From Flavobacteriales bacterium UBA4660 (GTDB taxonomy: Bacteria > Bacteroidota > Bacteroidia > Flavobacteriales_D > Sanyastnellaceae), in assembly GCA_002405435.1 (NCBI GenBank), contig DHLU01000198.1, positions 539-15,591 of the forward strand: 15,053 nt of DNA. Reading direction: 5' to 3'. The translations under genes and the position numbers were made by a program. The first letter of the stretch is position 1. Every line of letters starts with the position of its first letter. Below the pieces are notes generated by a model, which did no database searches, was not told the DNA's origin, and was given only the letters and a program-made list of their open reading frames with translations. Positions 10,601 through 15,053 of this stretch are shown in pieces.

Positions 10601-13232
10601 CGGAGATAACCGTCCACAAGCCGGTTGCCGGCAGCAGCGGGGTGTTGGCTGTGAGGGTCACTGCGCTGGTGGTAGAGCAAATGGTTACATCGGGGCCTGC
10701 ATTTGCGGCGGTTTGTGCGGCGTTGAAGACAGTTACGTTTACCTGGTCACTCAGCACGGCGGGCAAAGCACAGGGGCCATTGTCTATGGTCCACATGTAG
10801 GTATTGGTGCCCAGTGACATACCGCTTACGGATGTTGTGGGGCTGGTCGGGTTGGCGAAGGTTCCCGTGCCGGCTATGACACTCCATTGTCCGCTTGCCG
10901 GGGGCATTAGTGCTGCAGCCGTGAGTGTGACCGACGGGGAAGTGGAACACACCTGTTGGTCACTGCCGGCATCGGCGTTGGACTGATTGGGCGAATAGAC
11001 GGTAATGGTGATCTGGTCTGAAGATGAACCGCACCCGCCGTTGTCGATGGCCCACTGCAGGGTATAGGTACCCGGAAACAGGTTGGTCACGGTGGTGGCT
11101 GGGTTAGAAGCGTCAGTGATGACCGGGTTGGGTGTACCGCTAGACGAAACGAGCGTCCACAAGCCGGTGGCCGGCGAAACGGCGGCATTGGCGGCCATGG
11201 TTAGGGTGGCCGGGAAGGTGCCGCTGTAGCAGGTCTCAAGGTCTGGGCCCGCATTGGCCGCGGGCTGGGTATTGTTGAACAGGCTGATGGTCACATCGTC
11301 AAATACCGCAGATGTGCAGGGTCCGTTGTTGAGGGTCCAGCGAAATACGTTGTTGCCAGTACCCACGTTGGTGACCGTGGTGGTAGGGCTTAGCGGATTG
11401 CTAATGACACCGCTGCCGCTGATAAGGGTCCAGCTGCCCGTAGCGGGAAACGGAGGCGCCGTGGCTGCCATGGTAAAGGTGTTGGACGGTGTACACAGCG
11501 ATCCGTCAGGACCCGCGTTAATGGTATTCAGGCCGTTGTTAAACACGGTGATGGTCATCTGGTCGGTGCCCCCGCCCGGACAGGGCGCGTTTGAAACAGT
11601 CCACTGAAGCACGTATTGACCGGTAACCAGGTTGGAAACCACCGAGGTTGGGGAAGAAGCGGAGGAGAAGTTCGCTGTGCTCGGTCCACTCACCTGGGTC
11701 CACAGCCCGAAGCCGGGAGGATTGACGGTACTACCGGCCAGCGTGGCCGAAACCGGTGTGCCGTTGAAACACAGGTTCAAATCGCTTCCCGCATTGGTGA
11801 CCGGTTGGTCAGTGGGAAAGACCGTTATGCTTACATCATCAAACGTGACAGGCGGCGTGCAGGTTCCGTTGGAGAAAGTCCAGCGAAAGATGTTCACTCC
11901 GGTTGAAAGCCCGGTCACCGCCGTAGTCGGCGAGTTGGCGTTGGCAAAAGAACCGGTTCCGGAGATTACCGTCCAGGTGCCTGTTCCGGGAAAGGTGATA
12001 CTGTTGGCCGCCAGCACGGTGCTGTTGTTGGGCAGGCAGAGTTGCTGGTCGGAACCAGCATTGGCCGCCGGTTGCGCGGGATTATATATGTTGACAACAA
12101 CCTGGTCGGTGAGGGTGCCGCAGCCGCCGTTGTTGATGGTATACTGAAAAACATACTGTCCGGGAACCAATCCGGTCACGTTGGTGGTTGGATTGGTGGG
12201 GTTGACAATTGCAGCGCCTGCAGGTCCGCTGACCTGAGACCAGAGCGAGGTGGCGGGTATCTGCGCTGCATTGGCCGAAAGGGTTATGGAAACGGGGCCC
12301 GAACTGCAAAGGTTTTGATCGGGACCCGCATTGGCAGCGGGGTGGTTGGAATTGAAGACGAAGATGAACATCTGGTCTTCCGTGTCGCCGCCCGGGCAAG
12401 GTCCATTGCTGATATTCCACTCAAAGCAGTTGACGCCAAGCCCGAGGTTGGTTACCAGCGCCGTGGCCGAATTGATGTTGAAGATTGTCGCGTTGCCGCA
12501 GGTAATTTCCCAGGTGCCCGTTGCGCTGACGCCTGCGCTGTTGGCCTGCATCACATAGGTGTTTCCGCTGCAGAGCGATACATCGGGGCCCGCATTGGCG
12601 ATGGGCGGCGTACCTGTGTACCTGAATACCTGCACCAGGTCAATGTTGGCATCGCACGGATAGTTCTGGTTCCACAAAAAGCTGTTGGTGCCCAGCGAAA
12701 GGTTGTTGACTACCGTGGTCGGTGAGTTGGGCGTGACCAGGCTGCCGCTGCCCCCGATCACCGTCCAGAAGCCTGTCGCAAGCGGATCCGGAGAAATGGC
12801 GCTCAGGGTGGTGGTATTCACTTCGCACAGCTGCTGGTTGGGGCCGCCGTTGGTGGGGGTGTTGGGATTGACCACCTTGAACACGATATTGAGCTGGTCA
12901 GTCTGGCCCAGGTTGTTGTTAAGGACGAAAGTGACCGTGTCAAAACCCGTATAGCTGAAAGAGGCCGTGTACCGGAAGCAGGTATCAAAAGGAGAGGTGG
13001 GCGGTGCGATGATGATGTTGCCGTCGTTGCCCGAGAAACTTTGAATGGAATGGTTGTTTCCCGCGCTGCTGACGCTGATGCAGTGGTCTATGCTCTGGCC
13101 CTGACACAGCGTGGTAAGCAGGTAGGAGTCTGAAGGGTTGAAGGTAAACTGACCCGTGGATTCGAGGCATACAAAAGCCCCGATAAGCACAGAGAGTAGT
13201 GTTTTTCTGGTCGTCATAAAGGTGGTGCGCAT
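1635..13232 (-). CDS. Giant T9SS-secreted surface protein with 41 Ig/PKD-like repeats and type B sorting domain
   Basis: This is one uninterrupted 11.6-kb frame of about 3,865 residues (roughly 0.38-0.40 MDa). ATG 13232 is taken as the start; ATG 13217 gives MTTRKTLLSVLIGAFVCLES and is equally good. The frame could extend to a TTG at 13277, which is less likely. Either ATG gives a basic n-region and hydrophobic core ending near STG/QFTF. The AFVC stretch is not a good lipobox. A unique segment of about 95 residues follows, ending GFDTVTFVLNNNLGQTDQ, reminiscent of cadherin-like bacterial Ig domains. Next come 41 tandem repeats with the consensus ANAGPDQxxC...GTWTxxSGSG...TxVTGLxxGxNxFxWTxxNGPC...DxVxIxVY. 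The last 90 residues are the gliding-motility-type C-terminal domain. Such proteins are exported to the cell surface or medium by the T9SS and often act as adhesins; the ligand here is unknown. The repeats are diverged in both protein and DNA, and no frameshift or stop is seen. Composition is unusual: no lysine in the array. Confidence 0.95.
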   Translation of the reverse strand: MRTTFMTTRKTLLSVLIGAFVCLESTGQFTFNPSDSYLLTTLCQGQSIDHCISVSSAGNNHSIQSFSGNDGNIIIAPPTSPFDTCFRYTASFSYTGFDTVTFVLNNNLGQTDQLNIVFKVVNPNTPTNGGPNQQLCEVNTTTLSAISPDPLATGFWTVIGGSGSLVTPNSPTTVVNNLSLGTNSFLWNQNYPCDANIDLVQVFRYTGTPPIANAGPDVSLCSGNTYVMQANSAGVSATGTWEITCGNATIFNINSATALVTNLGLGVNCFEWNISNGPCPGGDTEDQMFIFVFNSNHPAANAGPDQNLCSSGPVSITLSANAAQIPATSLWSQVSGPAGAAIVNPTNPTTNVTGLVPGQYVFQYTINNGGCGTLTDQVVVNIYNPAQPAANAGSDQQLCLPNNSTVLAANSITFPGTGTWTVISGTGSFANANSPTTAVTGLSTGVNIFRWTFSNGTCTPPVTFDDVSITVFPTDQPVTNAGSDLNLCFNGTPVSATLAGSTVNPPGFGLWTQVSGPSTANFSSASSPTSVVSNLVTGQYVLQWTVSNAPCPGGGTDQMTITVFNNGLNTINAGPDGSLCTPSNTFTMAATAPPFPATGSWTLISGSGVISNPLSPTTTVTNVGTGNNVFRWTLNNGPCTSAVFDDVTISLFNNTQPAANAGPDLETCYSGTFPATLTMAANAAVSPATGLWTLVSSSGTPNPVITDASNPATTVTNLFPGTYTLQWAIDNGGCGSSSDQITITVYSPNQSNADAGSDQQVCSTSPSVTLTAAALMPPASGQWSVIAGTGTFANPTSPTTSVSGMSLGTNTYMWTIDNGPCALPAVLSDQVNVTVFNAAQTAANAGPDVTICSTTSAVTLTANTPLLPATGLWTVISGTGIFSNPASPVTQVTGMSVGCNVYQWSINNGPCGGISNDQLSICVNDITAPAADAGDDTDQCVPNTSITLNGNTPVFPATGQWTLVSGSGTIVNPGSPSATVTELGLGSNIFAWTINNGACNQVSADQVVITLFANDLTGADAGDDAVLCTPTSTYQLQAAPVVLPGYGQWSLISGSGTISDINNPNATVTGLTIGEHVFRWTIFNGPCPGGSDFDEVTLFVFDQNQTPAEAGPDQQFCFDGILPVNATMAGSAVNFPGTGTWSIVSGGGTIVNPASASTLITGIPVGINVFAWTTDNGPCSGGPTSDQVTVFVYAASQSVSNAGPDQQICSTTPSVTLAANSVSLPAIGTWTILQGTGTFSNINNPGATVTGLSIGNNVFQWNVNNGACSTSASDQVTITVFNAAQAAANAGNDISICSDQASVALSGNNFAFPATGAWTLVSGSGIFSNATNNNTQVSGYSIGLNQYQYTIFNGPCVASTSDLITLTVFDDNQPAASAGPDQSVCTPVASIVLTGNPVSFPATGTWSLISGCGIVDSPNTSMTAVSGLCPGVNVFRWTINNASCSPASTFDDVSIFVYDENQPPANAGPDQEYCEPVSSAVLAANTPVFPATGQWSLVSGSGIFTDSSNPLTSVTGLSQGLNQFAWTISNGPCTTGITADVVDIFIFENTQAPADAGEDQELCSPTNSTFLNASAAIFPATGTWTVVSGSGIFVDPNDPNTQVLGLSNTENIFQWTIDNTPCANGLTVDQVSVLVYTSTAPSAAAGPDQSVCTPQDQVTMAANAPVFPATGNWILISGQGTIQDPDNPNTIITNLGVGENEFAWAIDNGGCGAGYTVDLVSIFVYSADAPDADAGEDQDLSLPETSAVLGANDPVFPGFGAWTLLSGSGTISDTGNPLATVSGLAVGENIFQWTLYNGPCPNAVTSDIVVISVFDAGGPTANAGPDQELCSPDFDTAMNAVPAVFPGSGTWTVVSGSGTFLEPGNPASIVEGLAIGHNVFQWTLDYSVCGTQSDQVEITVYNSAQGASDAGDDQAFCTPESTTALQAAAVLPPGFGTWSVIEGDGEVDDVNDPNSAVNNLSQGDNTLVWTVYNGPCLTEPLTTDTVHILLYDNTQAEANAGIDQFYCTPTSLTTLTGNGFIYPATGTWQLVSGSGILVSPSNPNCIVSGLGVGENIFTWTISNGPCDPAFTVDSVSVFIFDGTQPAAEAGPNQSLCWPESSAQLDANAVTFPGSGTWTVLAGSGVFADAGDPDSGISGLSIGENVLQWQVSNGPCGASTSTVSIFVYDNLQSNANAGPDQEFCLPANSTVMAASSYTFPGTGTWSVVSGSGTFDNASSPTSAVSNLGVGENIFLWTVFNGPCVNSTTTDQVSVFIYDNNADIADAGEDQSYCEPVNSTLLAAAVPDAPGYGTWSVISAPGLVEFSDASSPQSEVTGLVAGETQLLWTVYNGPCSSTNTTDVVSIFIYDAQQESADAGPDQSFCTPINSTVLSASVPEFPSFGYWTVAAGTADITDVTDPNSPVTGLGVGTAVLTWNISNGPCDPPFTSDDVVITIYDGTLPAANAGPDQELCLPNTTTTLSASPASGDAGSGTWTIVQGSAIFDDANDAATTVTGLSQGINVLAWTFDNGPCGSTTDQVVISVFSNDIAPANAGADISICTPQSCVVLAANVPELPALGAWSILSGPGTLSNESNPQATLCGLGVGETVLVWSIFNGPCAESVTTDTVSVFVFDQFMATADAGSDQEFCLPTTSAFLNAVTPVFPASGTWSLVTGCGDIAEPNNPQSAVTGLCAGVNVFAWTVLNGPCSNNSSSDIVQIILYSEEGTTADAGEDQSWCLPLTSTFLSAETPAFPATGTWQLVQGTGVVSDPGNPLSQVTGLSPGENIFAWTVYNGPCSNTNSVDLVSIFIYNNAQPAANAGADLEFCVPGSAQAQMNGNAALFPAFGEWTLVSGGGSIVNPSDPQTIIADIPPGCSTFAWTLYNGGCTPPVSSDTITVCVYTSTLGNAAAGPDQTWCLPNNTVTMAANALAGAASGFWTLVSGSGNITDPDSPTTTITDVQPGISTFQWTFDNGPCGLTTDQVTILIYDPTAPPANAGEDGIFCSPVSTFTMTANTPAVPGTGTWITISGSGVVEQPNNPNSPVSALTVGENIFMWCIDNGPCAPPTCDIMSIFIYNSLTPPADAGADQEVCLPQTTAVLNASPAEFPAIGFWTLISGEGVISDVNSSTTTITGLSEGTHCFLWTVFNGPCDPSLSADTVCINVFSPDQVPLAGEDLVLCTPTSSIMTAANAAEYPAYGFWTLLEGSATIADVGDPETEITDLAVGTNVFTWTFYLGGCEEGLPTDTLIVFLYDQGQPAANAGADQQLCLPQNATTLDGNELTLPATGQWTVLEGSGIFADDTDPNTEVTGLTEGTNSFVWTIFNGPCVNAITSDTVSVLVFPSEAQVSVAGPDQELCTPQNCATMAATPVTDPAVGTWEIISGNASISDFHDPAASVCDLIVGETVLQWTVYNGPCADTSFSAITISVFNATADSANAGPDIELCAPESSTTLAANAPIFPAWGQWSVLSGSCILDDPDSPTTAVSGLSTGVVTLAWYLYNGACGESSDTLNITVFDPASQDAYAGEDLYYCDPPENIQLAGNAPIFPAFGTWTQIAGDTLVTFSDIHDPEAVTSAPALNESAFVWTLYNGSCDNGLTSDTLWIYVNSSAVADANAGPDQAYCGAQDIIQLSGSTPIGLAVGTWSALNGDADFTDPNEQATPVLDLPLGINTLLWTVDNGVCGVTTDSVDIVFYDPGLPLAYAGPDLVICAHEFSTFNLMGSEAAPPATGWWTVLEGPVIVDDSTAANSAVLSLGNIITPLVDVPSVVSWTVDNGLCGMSADTVIFILEDCLTIVVPDAFSPNGDGTNDYLVIPNIESYPNSSFEVFNRWGMKIFEASPYNNTWDGTSLHSATVGDPLPVSTYYYVLDLGTGEEAFHGFIYLKR
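1638..1907 (-). other. Type B T9SS sorting domain (gliding motility-associated C-terminal domain, CHU_C type)
   Basis: These are the last 90 residues of the giant protein. They begin VVPDAFSPNGDGTNDYLVIP and continue with FEVFNRWGMKIFE, NNTWDG, STYYYVLDLG and FHGFIYLKR. SPNGDGxND, the FNRWG strand, the WDG turn and the GxIYLKR ending are the diagnostic elements of the type B sorting domain. It targets cargo to the T9SS translocon. Lysine and arginine reappear only here after a very long absence, which marks it as compositionally separate from the array. Confidence 0.93.
1908..12854 (-). repeat. Array of 41 tandem Ig/PKD-like repeats (about 89 residues each)
   Basis: The array covers 10,947 bases, or 3,649 residues, and 41 units can be counted by their start motif A-x-A-G-x-D (the first unit reads TNGGPNQQLC). 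That gives an average of 89 residues. Unit 9, measured directly, is 264 bases (10443-10706). Each unit has a cysteine just after the start motif, a GxW strand, a GLxxGxNxFxW strand, an NGPC turn and a final strand DxVxIxVY. Unit 19 lacks the first cysteine. One disulfide per unit is the natural reading. The motif resembles the PKD-like and K319-like repeats common in Bacteroidota surface proteins. Early units are rich in Asn, Thr and Gly. Units from about 16 onward are more acidic (ADAGEDQ starts) and favour a C-x-P after the first cysteine and GEN before the second tryptophan. No two units looked identical in protein, so recent tandem duplication is not evident. Confidence 0.95.
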
Positions 13233-13563
13233 GGCGTAATTCAAAGGGCGTTCGGTGCAGCCGGGTGTGATTTCCAAACCGCGCCAATCATGCTGATTTG
13301 AGGGCTTGGGTAATGGCAGCGGTTTTGCGCTGCGTATTGCCTTCGTAAAGGTCTGTCCGCCCGCACCTGAAGGGGCAGCACAGTCGGGAAGATTTCAACA
13401 CCATACATTGAATGGTTTTCGGGTGGGTTTAGTTTATTTGTCTGACACTCATGGCCATGGCCGGTTTTTCATCCGGGTATATACGGGTTCTAACCCGAAA
13501 GGTTGTGTTTCAGTGGGGTAGCTTCGGCTGGCAGCCCTGCACGGGAAGGCGTACCTTCGCCCA
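13233..13563. promoter_or_regulatory. Divergent intergenic region between the surface-protein cluster and the PhzF-like gene
   Basis: About 330 bases contain no convincing gene and must carry the promoters of both divergent units. Small symmetrical elements are visible: a 10-base palindrome GGCCATGGCC (13453-13462) and an inverted repeat CGGGTT-CT-AACCCG (13484-13497). A short TTCAA...TTGAA inverted pair lies in 13390-13411. No good match to the Bacteroidota TAnnTTTG -7 box was found on the minus strand ahead of the giant gene, so its promoter is unresolved. Confidence 0.5.
13552..13559 (+). promoter_or_regulatory. Possible Bacteroidota -7 promoter box (TACCTTCG) before the PhzF-like gene
   Basis: TACCTTCG ends 4 bases before the ATG at 13564 and differs by one base from the TAnnTTTG -7 consensus of the phylum's primary sigma factor. 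A -7 box this close to the start implies a very short leader, which is common in the phylum. No clean TTTG-like -33 box sits at the expected distance upstream, so the call is tentative. Confidence 0.4.
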
Positions 13564-14346
13564 ATGAAGATTAAGTTATACCAGTGCGACGCGTTCACCG
13601 ACCATGTTTTTGGCGGAAATCCGGCGGCAGTTTGCCCGCTGGACCGCTGGATTGGGGATGCGGTTATGCAGCAGATTGCCGAAGAAAACAACCTGGCAGA
13701 GACCGCATTTTATGTCAAGGACGGCGACGGCTACGCCATTCGCTGGTTTACCCCGAAAGCGGAGGTGGATCTCGCCGGCCACCCGACGCTCGCTACCGCT
13801 TTTGTGCTCAGGAATTTTGAAGGACATGAGAGCGATCACATCGTGTTCAACAGCAAGAGTGGGCCGCTCCGGGTGGCCATCCACGAGGGTTTTTATACCC
13901 TGGACTTTCCCGCCGACACCTGTAAGGAACAGTTGGTGACCGAACACATCACCCGGGGGTTCAACATCAAGCCCCAGAAAATTTACAGGGGAAATACAGA
14001 TTTGATGTTCATCTACGAGTCAGAGAGCGAAGTGGCGGCGCTTGCCCCGGAGTTTAATGAAGTGGCCCGCATCGATGCCCGTGGCATTATCTGCACGGCA
14101 CCGGGCAGGGATGTTGACTTTGTGTCGCGCTTTTTTGCTCCGCAACTGGGCATCAATGAAGACCCGGTAACCGGCTCGGCCCACACTACACTGATTCCCT
14201 ACTGGTCCAATGTGCTCGACAAAAAGAACATGAAAGCCCGCCAGATTTCGTGGCGTATCGGTGAACTGACCTGCACCATGAAAGGCGACCGGGTGGAGAT
14301 AGGCGGACAGGCTGTGTCGTTTATGACGGGTATTATTGAAATTTGA
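13564..14346 (+). CDS. PhzF family isomerase/epimerase-like protein
   Basis: The protein is 260 residues, full length for the PhzF fold, a two-domain relative of diaminopimelate epimerase. Visible family motifs in order are FGGNPAAVCPL (residues 16-26), NLAETAF with Glu46 at the position of the catalytic glutamate of PhzF, VDLAGHPTLA (68-77), and EDPVTGSAHTTL (199-210), the second hallmark loop. The C-terminus RVEIGGQAVSFMTGIIEI is also typical and appears complete. PhzF itself isomerises trans-2,3-dihydro-3-hydroxyanthranilate in phenazine synthesis. No other phenazine genes are present, and most Bacteroidota members have no known substrate, so a specific reaction should not be assumed. It is predicted to be cytoplasmic. 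The ATG at 13564 is supported by the conserved MKIKLYQCDAF start and a promoter-like box just before it. It is divergent from the secretion cluster and probably unrelated to it in function. Confidence 0.95.
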   Translation: MKIKLYQCDAFTDHVFGGNPAAVCPLDRWIGDAVMQQIAEENNLAETAFYVKDGDGYAIRWFTPKAEVDLAGHPTLATAFVLRNFEGHESDHIVFNSKSGPLRVAIHEGFYTLDFPADTCKEQLVTEHITRGFNIKPQKIYRGNTDLMFIYESESEVAALAPEFNEVARIDARGIICTAPGRDVDFVSRFFAPQLGINEDPVTGSAHTTLIPYWSNVLDKKNMKARQISWRIGELTCTMKGDRVEIGGQAVSFMTGIIEI

Positions 14347-14898
14347 GATGAGTTGGTTCCTTCGGGTACGGAAGTGCGCACTACAGATGAATTAGTGGCT
14401 GGTCTGGATATTTCTGAGCTTGGTTTTAATGCCGGTGCCGGTTCTTTTGAAGGGTGGCCTGGATACGTTCCTGCTGACATGTTAAGATTGTACATCTACA
14501 AATACCTTAACAGACTAAGGACCTCTCGGCTGCTGGAACGGGAAGGTGCACGCCATGCGGGACTCATGTGGCTGATGAAGGGACTAAAGCCGTGCTTTTG
14601 TGCCATAGCCGGATGTAGAAGTGAAAATCCGGCAGGCTTCAGAAACCTGTTTTCCGGAGTTGCAAAGCGACTTGCGAAGGAGGGATTGATTGACGGGCGT
14701 GTGCTGGCATTGGATGGTACCCAGAGCAGAGCGGTCAACAGCAAGAAGAACAATTACAACCAAAAGAAAATTGACCGGCATCTGACTTACCTTGACAAAA
14801 GGGCAAGGATTATAAGACCCTGGCTGAAATCGCTGACAGAACTTTTATTGGATATTAAATCGAGAAAAGATGAGGCCTGGCAAGAATTATATTCCTGA
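14347..14898 (+). pseudogene. IS1182-type transposase remnant, truncated at both ends
   Basis: The frame reads from directly after the PhzF stop as DELVPSGTEV and has no good start (a TTG at 14353 at best). The segment LDISELGF, then GYVPADMLRLYIYKYLNRLR, TSRLLERE, MWLMKGLKP, LALDGTQSRAVNSKKNN and NQKKIDRHLTYLD follows the N-terminal half of IS1182-family (DUF772) transposases in order. The D of LALDG is the likely first catalytic aspartate of the DDE triad. Missing are roughly the first 20-25 residues and the whole C-terminal half, including the region of the other two catalytic residues. The stretch PCFCAIAGCRSEN stands where family members have a sequence like PDFKTIADFRKDN, which indicates decay by substitution. 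After about 14800 similarity is lost, and a one-base shift opens a short alternative frame, suggesting a frameshift. It ends at a TGA at 14896-14898. Very unlikely to be active. Confidence 0.8.
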
Positions 14899-14938
14899 AA
14901 AAGACTGATCAATTATGACGAAAACAGCGCAGGCTTGT

Positions 14939-15053
14939 AACAGCACGTACAAGAAATTGGCGGTTTAGTGCTTCGTATGACAGTTTTGTGGTGGCACAAA
15001 CATTCGTTCTTCGTATGGACATTTGTGGCAAAAATCGCCAACTTCTTGTAGCT
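14939..15053. repeat. Long imperfect hairpin at right edge, possibly attC-like
   Basis: The left arm TACAAGAAATTGGCGGTTT (14948-14966) pairs with the right arm AAATCGCCAACTTCTTGTA (15032-15050), with two mismatches in 19 positions. Outside the arms AGC (14942-14944) can pair with GCT (15051-15053), leaving three unpaired bases, ACG, on the left. The 65-base centre holds an imperfect direct repeat starting CTTCGTATG (14971 and 15009) and a small hairpin TTTGTG-GTGG-CACAAA (14985-15000). Length, imperfect pairing, an extrahelical bulge and a left-end AAC (14939-14941) recall integron attC sites. However, the right core site lies beyond the window, so another type of palindromic intergenic repeat is possible. 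The inverted repeat is certain; its identity is not. Confidence 0.7.

Noticed and set aside
1659..12725. Many plus-strand open frames of 60-255 codons opposite the giant gene (for example 3066-3833, 8391-9014, 12042-12725)
   Set aside because: They lie fully antisense to a clearly real coding frame, recur with the repeat period, and resemble no known protein. They stay open because the sense strand rarely uses TTA, CTA or TCA codons.
1908..12854. CRISPR array suggested by the regular 265-base spacing of a CTGGTC...GCATTGG motif on the plus strand
   Set aside because: The period is far too long, the motif is the antisense of the coding repeat ANAGPDQ, and the intervening sequence is coding in one frame throughout.
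13180..13217. Possible lipoprotein signal at AFVCLES in the giant protein
   Set aside because: The residue before the cysteine is valine and the position -3 context does not fit a lipobox. Type B sorting-domain proteins normally use a standard signal peptide.
13233..13277. Extension of the giant gene to a TTG start at 13277
   Set aside because: It would put about 20 extra residues before the signal peptide and use a rare start, while two ATG codons (13232, 13217) directly precede a normal signal peptide.
13484..13497. CGGGTT-CT-AACCCG as a transcription terminator
   Set aside because: The stem is six pairs with a two-base loop, no U-run follows, and it lies between two divergent genes where no terminator is expected.
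13306..13521. 71-codon plus-strand frame in the divergent intergenic region
   Set aside because: It has no recognisable motif, no upstream promoter or ribosome-binding evidence, and an unremarkable length for chance at this GC content.
13449..13947. Minus-strand frames of 80 and 123 codons overlapping the PhzF-like gene
   Set aside because: They are antisense shadows of a full-length PhzF family gene.

Overview
The window looks like a chromosomal segment of a fairly GC-rich member of the Bacteroidota. The evidence is a type IX secretion system (T9SS) cluster that this phylum alone carries: a giant surface protein with a gliding-motility-type (type B) C-terminal sorting domain, a PorP/SprF-family outer-membrane partner, and an OmpA/TPR/PD40 protein. 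The absence of clear Shine-Dalgarno sequences at most starts fits the same phylum. Genus or order cannot be named from the sequence.

Layout. Positions 1-13232 are one minus-strand cluster, transcribed from right to left. First comes a giant secreted protein of about 3,860 residues (13232 to 1635), then a PorP/SprF-family protein (1626 to 670), then the N-terminal 216 residues of a TPR/PD40 OmpA-type protein that runs off the left edge (650 to 1). The gaps are 8 and 19 bases, so a polycistronic unit is likely. The giant protein has a signal peptide, a short unique N-terminal region, 41 tandem Ig/PKD-like repeats averaging 89 residues (1908-12854) and the type B sorting domain (1638-1907). The expected logic is that the giant protein crosses the outer membrane through the T9SS with the help of its neighbouring SprF-like partner. 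The OmpA-type protein probably links the complex to peptidoglycan.

A spacer of about 330 bases (13233-13563) separates this cluster from a divergent plus-strand gene, a PhzF-family isomerase/epimerase-like enzyme (13564-14346). Directly against its stop codon lies an IS1182-type transposase fragment truncated at both ends (14347-14898). The right edge (14939-15053) is a long imperfect hairpin, which may be an integron attC-like site or another palindromic intergenic element.

The most notable signals are inside the giant protein. By eye, the whole repeat array has no lysine and only five arginines, and the last ~2,370 residues before the sorting domain have neither. Every repeat but one keeps a pair of cysteines. 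Nine repeats carry an extra cysteine pair at recurring positions, and four of these pairs fall on a single antiparallel strand register, which looks like covariation for a second disulfide bond.
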